Below, piece after piece: positions 41,808 through 51,281 of a stretch of DNA of 64,000 bases (position 1 is the first letter of the stretch; each line of letters starts with the position of its first letter). The stretch is from Pilasporangium apinafurcum (taxonomy: Eukaryota > Oomycota > Peronosporomycetes > Pythiales > Pythiaceae). The stretch is from contig BCKE01000052.1 of the NCBI GenBank assembly GCA_001600495.1, forward strand, positions 88,548 to 152,547, in the 5' to 3' direction. The notes under the pieces were generated by a model that made no database searches, was not told the DNA's origin, and saw only the letters and a program-made list of their open reading frames with translations. A program made the position numbers and the translations under genes.

Positions 41808-42501
41808 AAACAGCGTAAGTGGATAATTTATTGCCATATATGCATTCCCTTTGCACATTTGTTGTTAGCGTGCTATAACTACTTGATGAATGCAAAATGA
41901 CCATGTAGTCACCCGATAGGGACAAAAAACTGAGGATCGCTCTTCGTGGATATGACTCTACAAACAGCCACTTTCTGTCAAGGCATATTGATCAAATAAT
42001 TTATATGAGTGCATGACAGTCCGGTCACTTTATCTAGAACTCGAAAGCTGCGCAGATTTCAGGCTACTATTAGTCTTTGTATACCAATATGAAACAGCAC
42101 ACATAAGAGCCTCTGCTGTAGATTAAGAAGTTCGTGAGATAACGTATTATTTCAAGCACACATCGAAGAATGTTATGGACACAGGTTGCATATGCGCTGT
42201 TGTACAATCGGACAATGGGTTCAGAGAAGTACAATCCACATCGATCAAGTGCCGGTTGATTGCATAGTGTCAAAGATGACGAGATTGGATGAGAGAAGAA
42301 GTGAGCCAAAGCTGCACAGCTGCTCCAAGATTATCCTAGTAATGGAGGCGGTTGAGGAAGTTGAATATTTTTAACGATTTTTAAGCTTCTGATTTCATCC
42401 CTAGAGTTCCAAAAACTTGCTAGAGTGAAGAGTTTATGCTACCTTTGCCATTCTTCACGCCGAAAGATCTCAAAACCATCCACTTCTATTTGCCTTCTGC
42501 G
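41808..42501. other. Spacer holding a decayed RAE1 fragment
   Basis: 3' flank of RAE1 copy 2, a remnant of a third copy at 42167-42330 (listed separately) and the 3' side of the Sel1 gene. Nothing else recognised. Confidence 0.5.
42167..42330 (+). pseudogene. Third RAE1 copy, decayed exon 5 fragment
   Basis: GCATATGCGCTG, then ATGGGTTCAGAGAAGTACAA, then GATTGCATAGTGTC and AGAGAAGAAGTGAGCCA, follow the order of exon 5 in the two intact copies ([17 protein letters not shown] ... RLHNV ... KQKKKPG), with small deletions and substitutions. No earlier exons are recognisable. It lies 360 bp downstream of copy 2 on the same strand, so the family once had at least three tandem members. Confidence 0.8.
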
Positions 42502-43509
42502 CTATTTCTTATCCTGAGGAGGCTCATGCGGCTCACCCAGCCGATCGAGCGCTTGCTTAGCCTCTTTCAAGCCGTTCTGCGCCGCAAACTGGTAGTACTG
42601 CACTGCCTTCGCTCTATCTTTCCCCACGCCTTCTCCTCGTTCAAAGAGTTGCGCCAGACACAATTGCGCCTCAGCGACGCCACCTTCCGCCGCTAAGAAG
42701 AAAAATTGCGCCGCCTGCTGCAAATCGCGCGTCACACCATGTCCGAGCATGAAACACGCGCCTAAATCGAATTGTGCCTGCGCATGTCCCGCTTCGGCGG
42801 CATGGCGGAAATGCACAGCCGCTTTTGTCACGTTTTTGGTCGTACCCACGCCATTCAAGTACGCTTTCCCCAATGCACGATGCGCTTCAGGCATACCTTT
42901 ACTGGCGGCTTGGTGATAGAATTTGAGTGCTTGTCGGTCATCCTGTGCTACATGCACGCCTTTGGCATACATATATCCGAGATCGTAACTCGCCGCCATA
43001 TGCCCTTTTTCCGCTGCACGCGACCAATACTGAAGCGCCAATGCACGATCTTGCTGAACATGCTTGCCGCCATAGAAGTAAAGCTTACCAACTTCATGGC
43101 AGCTGCTTTCATGTCCAGAGTCGGCCGCCTGCTGCAAGAACTGATGAGCCAACCGCTCGTTCCTCGGGATTTCTTGGTGACCTTTCAAGTAGAGATTACC
43201 GAGAGCACTTTGCGCCTTCACATGACCTTTCTCTGCAGCATTTGTCCAGTGCAAAATGGCGTAATGTACCGATGCCTTGTCGTTTAGAGATTTAGATGCG
43301 ACTTTGCCCATTAGATGCTGCACACCCAGTGCAAACTCTCGATCGGCACTTTTCTTCTTATCTTCATCTTCTTTATCGTTTGTGGAGGTGGAAAGCATAC
43401 GTACAGAACGTCGGATTATTTGACTTTCGCCACTCTGCGTGGGAAATCGATCATGCAATCGCCCATGACGTCCATACGGGCGGGAAAACTGGCGCAACCA
43501 ATGCGCCAT
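42502..43509 (-). CDS. Sel1-like repeat protein, possibly mitochondrial
   Basis: Single exon, 335 residues. The N-terminal 40 residues are rich in Arg, Ser and His without acids until residue 28, as expected of a mitochondrial presequence. After about residue 60 come about seven Sel1-like repeats of 36 residues with the A-x2-YW-x2-AA-x-KG-H-x-A-x2-LG-x-Y pattern (for example ALQYWSRAAEKGHMAASYDLG). Sel1 repeats form a superhelical scaffold for protein binding; mitochondrial members include COA7/HCP-type proteins. No enzyme motif. Partner unknown. Confidence 0.85.
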   Translation of the reverse strand: MAHWLRQFSRPYGRHGRLHDRFPTQSGESQIIRRSVRMLSTSTNDKEDEDKKKSADREFALGVQHLMGKVASKSLNDKASVHYAILHWTNAAEKGHVKAQSALGNLYLKGHQEIPRNERLAHQFLQQAADSGHESSCHEVGKLYFYGGKHVQQDRALALQYWSRAAEKGHMAASYDLGYMYAKGVHVAQDDRQALKFYHQAASKGMPEAHRALGKAYLNGVGTTKNVTKAAVHFRHAAEAGHAQAQFDLGACFMLGHGVTRDLQQAAQFFFLAAEGGVAEAQLCLAQLFERGEGVGKDRAKAVQYYQFAAQNGLKEAKQALDRLGEPHEPPQDKK

Positions 43510-43658
43510 TTTGTCAACGACTACTTATGTTGGCAGCAAAACAAAATGACCAGCAAATAAGCGTAACCGTTATTTTACGCCAATCTAACGGTTACTTTAA
43601 ATAACGTTTGTTTGATTGACCCAGCAAACACCAGATGAATTGATTCGAAAGGACAAAC

Positions 43659-44514
43659 ATGACAAAGCAGCGCGATCTGCTCAAGGTCTGACGATGGAAA
43701 GCGTTCGCAAGCAATAAAGAGACTGTAGGACCCTTTTGCATACTAAAAATTCATTTTCTTGGTACTGCCTAGGGCCGTGTGAAGCGACTCCTGCGCGATC
43801 AGAAGGAAATGGGACAGCTGGGTGAACCGACACTGCTCTGTTGTGGTGAGTGCATTTGCCACCAAGAATGAGATCATCATCATGAAATGACGAGGAGCCT
43901 CATCATTGTTTGGCAAAGAAAGTGTCGGTTGTGGAGGCATTTGTACGTGATTTAGGTGCGAAATTGAAGCAACAAGCCCAAGAAAGTGGCGTGACGGTTG
44001 TGACGCCTGTTGAATTGTAAAAAATGCGCAGTTATTGGCTGATGGATTGAGTATTGCATATTTCAATGGAGTTCTAACACTTTGGTTTGCCTGTGGGCGA
44101 TGTAAACAGGAAGCAAAGTGTGCTGGCGAATGCAAGCTTGGCGTTTCTAAAAGATAAAGTCGAGACGATTGACGAGAGCGATCGGAAATACCATCGTGTG
44201 CAGAAACAGAAACGATCAACAAAAGGTGATCAGAAGAGGTAAAAAGGCAAATGTAACCGTTCATTTTCTAACCATTAGTGACGCACAATCTGACTGACGG
44301 AGATAATTGGAACGATGTTTTTAGCACCGATGCTCAAAAGAAAAGGCCAACGAAGAAAGCTAAGGCAACTTTAGCAGACACAACCACTAACACTAAGATT
44401 GCAGCAATACCTCGTCCATCTGATAGCCAGGAAACCAGAATACCAAAAACGCAGGTCTTGAACGAAATACAGATCGATGAAGACGACAATTACGACGAAA
44501 GTGATAGCGACTAA
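43659..44514 (+). CDS. DRAP1: NC2-alpha (DRAP1)-like histone-fold transcription repressor, five exons
   Basis: Exons 43659..43685, 43773..43845, 43923..44016, 44110..44225 and 44279..44514; product 181 residues. No long open frame shows it. Spliced, it gives RVKRLLRDQKEMGQLGEPTLL (helix 1 and start of helix 2), VVEAFVRDLGAKLKQQA (long helix 2), VTPVELKQSVLAN (loop and helix 3), then FLKDKVETID. This is the histone-fold order of NC2-alpha, with the HLKQ...FLKDLV hallmark conserved as ELKQ...FLKDKV. A basic stretch and a Ser/Asp-rich acidic tail follow. NC2-alpha pairs with NC2-beta (Dr1) to clamp TBP on promoters. The nine-codon first exon is the weakest part; the 53-bp last intron (donor 44226) was chosen because it alone keeps frame. 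NF-YC or CHRAC relatives are less likely. Confidence 0.72.
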
Positions 44515-44631
44515 TTCACTAAGGACTACAGTAAAACTGTTTTCTCATTACAAACACTGTATACTGCTGTTTTCATTTCTGTTCTATTACATTCTCGCTC
44601 TCTCTTTCTCTTAACCCGCTTTGCTTATCTT

Positions 44632-46311
44632 CTAGGCAGATTTGTATGCACCAAGCAGTGATTGCCATGTTGGTCCCAAGAGCGAATCACGCGACGATGT
44701 GCGTCGAATAGGTAACGCCGCCGACGGTAACCCAGAGGGGTGCTGACCAACATCAGTAGACGCAGCCGCTTTCCCGTTTATCTCTGACTCATCCGTAAAG
44801 AAATACTTGTGCATGCGCGCGACAATCTCATCAGCGTTTTTCTGCTGCAACACGAACGACAGATTCAGATCTTCCGCCGATTCACTCAGCAGAAGAACAT
44901 CATAACCTTCTAATACTTCAAACACACGACCCAGCTCTGCAAGCGATTTACGCAACCGCCGTCCGACGATCGACACCACCGAACATTCTTCAAAGACCTG
45001 GACATTGGAATGCGCATCCAACGCTTCCAGGAGCTGCTTGAACGGTACGCCATCCACGCCACCAGGGATGTGATCCAGGGTCACTGTAACGGAGAACTGG
45101 GACGTTGCGATCAGATCGACTGAAATACCAAATTTTTCAAACGGTGCAAACACTTTGGAGAGAAACCCGGACGTGCCACACATATCGAACGCCGTGATAC
45201 TGAGAGTCGTCATGTTCTGCCGACGCACGACTGCCAAGATCTTGGGGCTCGCCGTGTCTTCTTCATCACTTGGGCGAATGATAGTTTTTGCACCTTCTGG
45301 GTCATTCGTATTGCGAATTTCGAGTGGAATTTTCGCAAATTGTGCTGGTGCGATACATCGTGGATGCAACACTTTGGCGCCCATCGCTGCCAATTCCTGC
45401 GCTTCTCGATAGTCCAAACTCTTGATGAGTCGAGCATCGGAAACGTACCGTGGATCGCTGGTAAACATCCCATGTACATCCGTCCAGATCTCGTATCGAC
45501 TCGCATTCAACATGGCCGCAAACAATGAACCAGAGGTATCACTTCCTCCACGACCAAGCACACACGTGGACCCGTCACTCGTGCTAGCGATGAACCCTTG
45601 GGTTAGGACCACGCGTTTCCCATTGCTCAGCGACGTCGCAGTTGCCAGATCCTCTTTAGGAAGTACTTCTGCCTGAAGGAAGCGATCTTCTTCTGATTTC
45701 GAGCTAGCATCGTCACTCACCAGCAGTTCCCGTGCATCCACGCGCTGAACATCCGTCAATCCATTCTGTGCCATGATGCACACGCCCAAATGTGTCGACA
45801 AGAGCTCGCCAAACGCCAATACTCGTGCTTGGATACGAGGAGACGCTTCCTCGGTAAGCTTAATACCTTCGAGAATACGCACGAGATTCTTGAGTTCCTG
45901 TAGCAATGGATGGAAACACGCAGGAATGGTCGGGTCAATCACGGTCGGATGGAACGAGTCTTCGCTTAGCACCGACTGGAGCCACTTTTGCTGCCATCGC
46001 TCATACACAGCGACACTTCCTGTCACACCATCGCAGGATTCGGGGAACAAACCGACTTCATACGCCAAGTCAAAGTGCTGTTGAATGATTTTGGTCACAA
46101 CCGGCACATGAGACGCGTTTAATTCACTCGCATCAGCGATCGCCTGTTGGAGCTTGTTGGTCACTTGTGTCAACGCCGAGATGGTCACCCAGACGTTTGG
46201 TTGCGCCTCGGCTTGCAAATGTGACTGCACTTGCTGGCAAATGCACCGCCAACGCGCCGCCGTTGAGACACTAGTACCACCAAATTTGAGCACCACCCAC
46301 GACGTCGCCAT
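44632..46311 (-). CDS. Aspartate kinase
   Basis: Single exon, 559 residues. The KFGGTSV motif at residues 9-15 opens the amino-acid-kinase domain. RVDARELLVSDD, GRGGSDTSGSLFAAML and EIWTDVHGMFTSDPR complete the ATP and aspartate sites. Two ACT domains follow from about residue 370 (ILAVVRRQNMTTLSI and VSIVGRR). It catalyses the first step of the aspartate pathway, L-aspartate to 4-phospho-aspartate, feeding lysine, threonine and methionine synthesis. The ACT domains imply feedback control by an end product. Monofunctional: no homoserine dehydrogenase domain is attached. Confidence 0.95.
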   Translation of the reverse strand: MATSWVVLKFGGTSVSTAARWRCICQQVQSHLQAEAQPNVWVTISALTQVTNKLQQAIADASELNASHVPVVTKIIQQHFDLAYEVGLFPESCDGVTGSVAVYERWQQKWLQSVLSEDSFHPTVIDPTIPACFHPLLQELKNLVRILEGIKLTEEASPRIQARVLAFGELLSTHLGVCIMAQNGLTDVQRVDARELLVSDDASSKSEEDRFLQAEVLPKEDLATATSLSNGKRVVLTQGFIASTSDGSTCVLGRGGSDTSGSLFAAMLNASRYEIWTDVHGMFTSDPRYVSDARLIKSLDYREAQELAAMGAKVLHPRCIAPAQFAKIPLEIRNTNDPEGAKTIIRPSDEEDTASPKILAVVRRQNMTTLSITAFDMCGTSGFLSKVFAPFEKFGISVDLIATSQFSVTVTLDHIPGGVDGVPFKQLLEALDAHSNVQVFEECSVVSIVGRRLRKSLAELGRVFEVLEGYDVLLLSESAEDLNLSFVLQQKNADEIVARMHKYFFTDESEINGKAAASTDVGQHPSGLPSAALPIRRTSSRDSLLGPTWQSLLGAYKSA

Positions 46312-46908
46312 TGCTTGATTTGATTTGCCTGCCGTGTGCGTCGTTGGTTACGCTTCACTCGCTGCTGGAGTGACGTGACGATCCGATGGGATGAGCGCCT
46401 TTCGATACTGATGTTGGGAGTGATTGTTGTTGGCTGGCAAAGGGCTACAAAGCTATCTGATTGGCCAAAAATACTGTATTTTTTAACACTCGGATAGTAT
46501 TGAATTAACACTGTCGAGATGTGGTTATCCAAGCATATTCGTTGGATTTTCTTGGGTTTGAACAAGGGTTTAATTGATACCCAAAACACTTTTTACATTT
46601 TGGGAGGAACCGTTTTACGGAAATGGATGCGTTTTTGTTGGGTTTCTGGGAAGAATCTTGTGGGGAAATGCGACGTTCTTCGCTGGGAAAATCTGGAAAA
46701 TAGATGAGCCCCGTTCCTGAGCTGCTGCCGCTGCCTGGCTCGTGGGGGATGTGTGTGTTTTTCTCTTCGTTTATGTACATGGCGACTGTGCACTTGGTTT
46801 TTGTCTCTGTGTTTTGTCGGTCGATGTTGCTTCTTGAAAAATGCATGCGACGTTTTTTGTGTTTTTCTTCTGCTTCAGATAGCCGGTCAACTTTCTCCAT
46901 GCACTTTA
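46312..46908. other. Spacer between aspartokinase and PX-domain gene
   Basis: Divergent side of aspartokinase and 3' side of the PX gene. GGGTTT-type AT-rich runs near 46550-46640; no gene recognised. Confidence 0.4.
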
Positions 46909-47769
46909 CTACACATGGACTTGCTGCTGCTTCTCTTCCGCTACTTGGGCTCCAAAGATGTCGAGCATGAAGAAATCACGCACTAGTGGCAAGCGGCAGA
47001 TTTTACCGTCGTCCTGTAGTAACAGCTCTTCCACACAGGATTCCAGTCGACTACGTCGCTCTTCGATCGCAGGCACCTGCGTCACTGGGAACCACGTTTT
47101 TGGTGGTAGTTCCCACTGGAAGCACGGCGATAATTGCTGTTGTTGGTCATCCTTGGCTTCGTTCTCTATACTATCACTACTATTTCTACTATATACACCA
47201 TCATGATTTAGCTGCAAACACTGATTCAGACTTGTAGCAAACGCCACAAACTCGGAAAAACGCCGCTCCAACTGGAAATGCTTCCGCGGCTCCGCACATG
47301 TCGAAAGCGCAATCGTGTACGTGATGAATCCGTCACGGGTCTCTCGAAACGCCGGTAAACGGACCGTAAAGGTCTTCATATCGGGAGAACCACCGCCGGC
47401 ATTCGAATTCGTCCGCTTACTGCGTGCGAACGCGCATTCGTTCTTGGCAGGAATGAAATCGGTGCAAAAATCCGGCATGGTAGGGCGACAGACAAACACC
47501 AATTCGTCTTCTTCGTCGTAATCAATTTCTTCTTCTTCTTCTTCTTCCGCTTCGCTTTGTGTCGTTGACTTGTCCGAAGTGACCGATTCGCGATTTTCTT
47601 CCACTAGCACGGCCTTCACTACAATGTTAGGTGATCCACCGTCGCATTCAGGCATTGGTGAAGCAACAGCAACATCATGCAGTTGTGCGTTGGCCAACTT
47701 TTGCGCAGCGCGACGACGGCGACCGCGTGCGCGCTTGCTGGAGAGAATCGTGCGCTTGTCACTACCCAT
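46909..47769 (-). CDS. PX (phox homology) domain protein
   Basis: Single exon. The frame is open to 47985 but I start at 47769 (MGSDKRTIL), giving 286 residues, because the upstream part is low-complexity leader. The N-terminus is strongly basic (KRARGRRRRAAQK), a possible nuclear or membrane-binding signal, then a run of Glu (GA-rich on the coding strand, 47521-47550). The PX domain spans about 135-270: YTIALST, HFQLERRFSEFVAFA (the R(R/Y)F-SEF phosphoinositide motif), a PPKTW proline segment, then ERRSRLESCVEELL and LVRDFFMLD. PX domains bind PI3P-type lipids on endosomes. Function beyond membrane targeting unknown. Confidence 0.85.
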   Translation of the reverse strand: MGSDKRTILSSKRARGRRRRAAQKLANAQLHDVAVASPMPECDGGSPNIVVKAVLVEENRESVTSDKSTTQSEAEEEEEEEIDYDEEDELVFVCRPTMPDFCTDFIPAKNECAFARSKRTNSNAGGGSPDMKTFTVRLPAFRETRDGFITYTIALSTCAEPRKHFQLERRFSEFVAFATSLNQCLQLNHDGVYSRNSSDSIENEAKDDQQQQLSPCFQWELPPKTWFPVTQVPAIEERRSRLESCVEELLLQDDGKICRLPLVRDFFMLDIFGAQVAEEKQQQVHV

Positions 47770-49226
47770 GGTGTTTTGATAGATTAGTCGAGAGAGGTTG
47801 GATGAGGGGTGAAGATTAGTATCTGAGACGTTGTGGAATGGGAACTGAGAGAAAAAAAATGACGTCGTCGGCCAAATGTGTACAGTGGTCGTTGTTTTTG
47901 CTTCAAGGAAGCGGAAGAACACGGAACAGCCACCTTTCGCCGACGGAAATAGATACGATTTGCATTCACTCACACGTTCACCCACACCCCAAGAAGAGAG
48001 GCAGCCATCGTATAGAGAGAGAGAATCACCAGCAACCGTGCCATTAGAGTGGCCAGGTGTGGGTTACGAAACGACCAACATGCAGATAGACAGAAAACGG
48101 CCTATGAAAATATCTATAAATTTATATTCGATAGAGAACAATTTCAAAGGTATACAAATATCAAGAGAATCAAATCTTTGGTTTTTTAAATTTGATATTT
48201 AAGAGTTTGCGTTGTGACAACCATGACGTCAGTGGGGTGACGCAATCGACCTCACTCGCTGGCTTCAACCAGAGAATCTCATTGCTCACACGTCACAGAT
48301 GGCTACCCTTGGGCTCGGATACGTTACCTGTATCTCATGAGGCTGAATTACTTTCTTTCAAAAAAAAAAAGCTTGTGGGTAGAGAATCATGTCACTACGG
48401 CAGCAAGCGCCTAATTTTGTTTCTTCCAGTTGGATTATTAAGATCAAATCGCTGTGAATATGTATGCACGAGCGAGTGTGTTAGTTTAGTGTTGGAACCA
48501 CGGTAGACAATTTTTTTGTAGACTCTAACGAAGAATGTGCAAAGCGATGAGATTTCCAGTTGAAGAGCCGATATAGGATACTATACACGCCATTGTTTTC
48601 CATAAACCGACTTTGTCACATGTTCAAAAGGGTCATTAGTATATATATCTGCTTATTTTGTTGATCTTCCAACTTGAATTGGTCCTAGCCGAGCTGGCGT
48701 CATACAATCATTCTATCCTTCGGGTCAAAACTGTCAGACATGGATCCGCAATGCCGCACGACTGTGACGATAAGATCGGATCACCAATCACTCGATCGCG
48801 CGATTGTGATCGGTCGACACGTTATAGATGGATTCCTTTTCGCCTCCCAGTATTCAGTACGGACATTGATCAAATCGCTCACAGGGGCTTCCTCGGCATG
48901 CATATGGCTCTGCGAGGAAAAGATGGGAATCGAGACTAAATTTGACTTGTCATAGCTATTACCTACAGTGGAGAGAGAAAAGTACATAAAGGGTAGGTAA
49001 ACCAAACGATATACCTACTGAGGTCAATTACGATCCAGTGTTTGGTCATTTGATGGCGGTTAGTTCTATGCGACATAAAACTCAGAATCTTAAATTTTGT
49101 TTATGTTGAAGTTGTCGCGTTTCCAGTAGTCGACAAACATCAAGACGAATCTCAATGTAGATTCTTATAGGTTCTTGCTTGAAGATTCATTCATTTCTAT
49201 TCAATGATTTATCTCCTCTCCTTCTT
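47770..49226. other. Spacer between PX-domain gene and glutathione reductase
   Basis: About 1.45 kb without a recognised gene. It holds a CRE-like TGACGTCA at 48221 and two short sequences, CTCACACGTCACAGA (48287) and AGCAAGCGCCTA (48402), that recur near 33.8 kb. Probably intergenic with repeat fragments. Confidence 0.45.
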
Positions 49227-50958
49227 CTATGCCTCACCGCTGAGTCCCCACGGCGCCATAGTTACGAGCTCCTCCGCTGCTGTGGGGTGAATCGCTACGC
49301 AATTATCGAAATCTGCTTTCGTGGCGCCCATTTTGACTGCCACCCCAAAGCCCTGCAGCATCTCATCGGCACCCATGCCGATCACATGGAGCCCCACAAC
49401 TTTCTCTTCTTTGCCCACACACACGAGCTTCATGGCTGTCATCGCCTTGGGCTTTGGTTGACCCGTGGCGTCATCAACTTCGTTGATAATTCCGTAGTAC
49501 ATGTTGACGAACCGACTGGTGTAGATTTTGATTTTCTCACCCTGTGGTTCGTATTTCTTACGCGCTGCTTCTTCGGTCAGCCCCACTGTTCCGATCGGCG
49601 GGTGGCTGAAGACAACCGTTGGGATGTTGTCATACGTGATTTTGGCGCCTTCACGACCACCAAACAAACGATCCGATAGTCGTCGACCAGCCGCAATAGC
49701 TACAGGTGTCAACGCTGCCGTGCCACAGACGTCACCTACGGCAAACACGTTGGGATTCGTGGTGGTTTGGTATTCATCCACTTTGATGAACCCATGCTCG
49801 TCAACTTTAACACCTGCATGCTCCAAGTTCAGTGACTCGGTCAATGGCACTCGTCCAGCTGCATAGAGAACACAATCGAAATCTTTGTGTATGGAGCCAT
49901 CAGCCAACACGAGGGTCTTCTTGCCGTTATCTTGGAGCTCAATGCGAGTGACCGTGCTGTGTGGACGCAGTGTGATGCCATCTTTCTCCATTGCATCATG
50001 CAGATTCGTGCGAATAATTTCCTGTTAAATTGACGATAAAGAATGGATGGGGTTAAGAACATATACCTAAAATAGCAGCTGGATGAGCTGGAACGTACAT
50101 CAAACGTGCGCAAGACGGCTTCTTTCCGATAGAAGATGGTCGTGTCCGAGCCCAAGCTGTTCAACACACCAGCCAACTCGACCGCAATGTAGCCCGCACC
50201 GACGACAGCCACCTTCTCCGGCAATTCTTCCATATCAAAGAATCCATCCGAGTTGATTGCGAGCTCTTTGCCTGGAATGTCCGGGATTAACGGCATTCCT
50301 CCCACTGCGATCAGCACGTTTTTCGCACGGATCTCTTTTCCATCGACTTGCACGTTGCCATTAGTGTTAAACGACGCAGTTCCACGGATGAGATCCACAT
50401 TTGCATTCCCTAGGTTTCTATAGGAAGAATCATAGCGAATTTAACACTCCATTGACTGCACCAAACGCATATTTACAAGCGCGCTTACCTTTCGTAGATA
50501 CCATTCAGACGCTCCACATACGCATCACGTCGATCTTTCAGCGCCTTCCAGCGGAACTTCATGTTTTCACTTATATGACCACCACTTTCATTCTCGAAAC
50601 CATAGTAATACGCTTCCCGATCCAGTGTGTGATGCATGTTCGCCGCGAGGTACATGATTTTCTTGGGCACACATCCCACGTTTACACAAGTGCCACCTAA
50701 TCGCGCTTGCTCCACGACCGCTACGCGGGTGTTCTCATAGGTTGCAGCGCGACGTGAACTCGCGACGCCACCGCTGCCGGCACCGATGACCAAGTAGTCG
50801 TAGTCGAATTCATCGGCGGTCGATGAGATGGAATTGCTACTGAATGCACGAAGCCCGGAGACCACACGCCCCGAAAATCCATGGTCACAACCAACAAGAG
50901 CGTTTATATAGCGTGCAGACACACTAGACGATGGAAGCAAGCGGCGAATGGGCAGCAT
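49227..50958 (-). CDS. Glutathione reductase, probably mitochondrial
   Basis: Three exons, 50958..50489, 50417..50099 and 50021..49227, with introns of 71 bp (GTAAGC...TAG) and 77 bp (GTACGT...CAG); product 527 residues. I start at 50958 (MLPIRRLL) because the following 45 residues are an Arg/Ser-rich presequence; an ATG at 51024 is also in frame. [11 protein letters not shown] binds FAD, the redox disulfide is Cys91/Cys96 in CVNVGC, and [11 protein letters not shown] binds [23 protein letters not shown] and the C-terminal HPTAAEE with the catalytic His follow. It reduces glutathione disulfide with NADPH, supporting glutaredoxin-type chemistry such as that of the gene at 16.2 kb. Confidence 0.92.
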
Positions 50959-51281
50959 TTTGGTCCGTTGACACGTGTGCTTCTCCTGCCAATATCGCAA
51001 ATGAGAAGCTCCAGTACAAGTCAATGCAGAAATGGACGAATAACTGTGGAGAATGGACGCAGGTCATCAAAACTATATCCATTATCGTAATTATAAGAAA
51101 ATAATAGGCTATAACTTGTAATAATGAAAATTAACGCGGTTATTTCCAATTAAAATAATAAATACCTAGCTACACCTGCTTAAACATCCATACTTCAAAT
51201 TCAATTCAACTCATGCAAAAAGCCTCTATCATTTACTTACATTCCAAACGCCGACATCGTCATCAAATTTCCATCCATGGT

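Noticed and set aside
47770-47985. 72-codon upstream extension of the PX-domain protein
   Set aside because: Low-complexity leader without conserved features; the internal Met begins a plausible basic N-terminus.
16162-49226. Glutaredoxin, GNAT array and glutathione reductase as one glutathione-linked gene cluster
   Set aside because: Glutathione reductase is more than 30 kb from the others with many unrelated genes between; closeness of glutaredoxin to the array may be chance.
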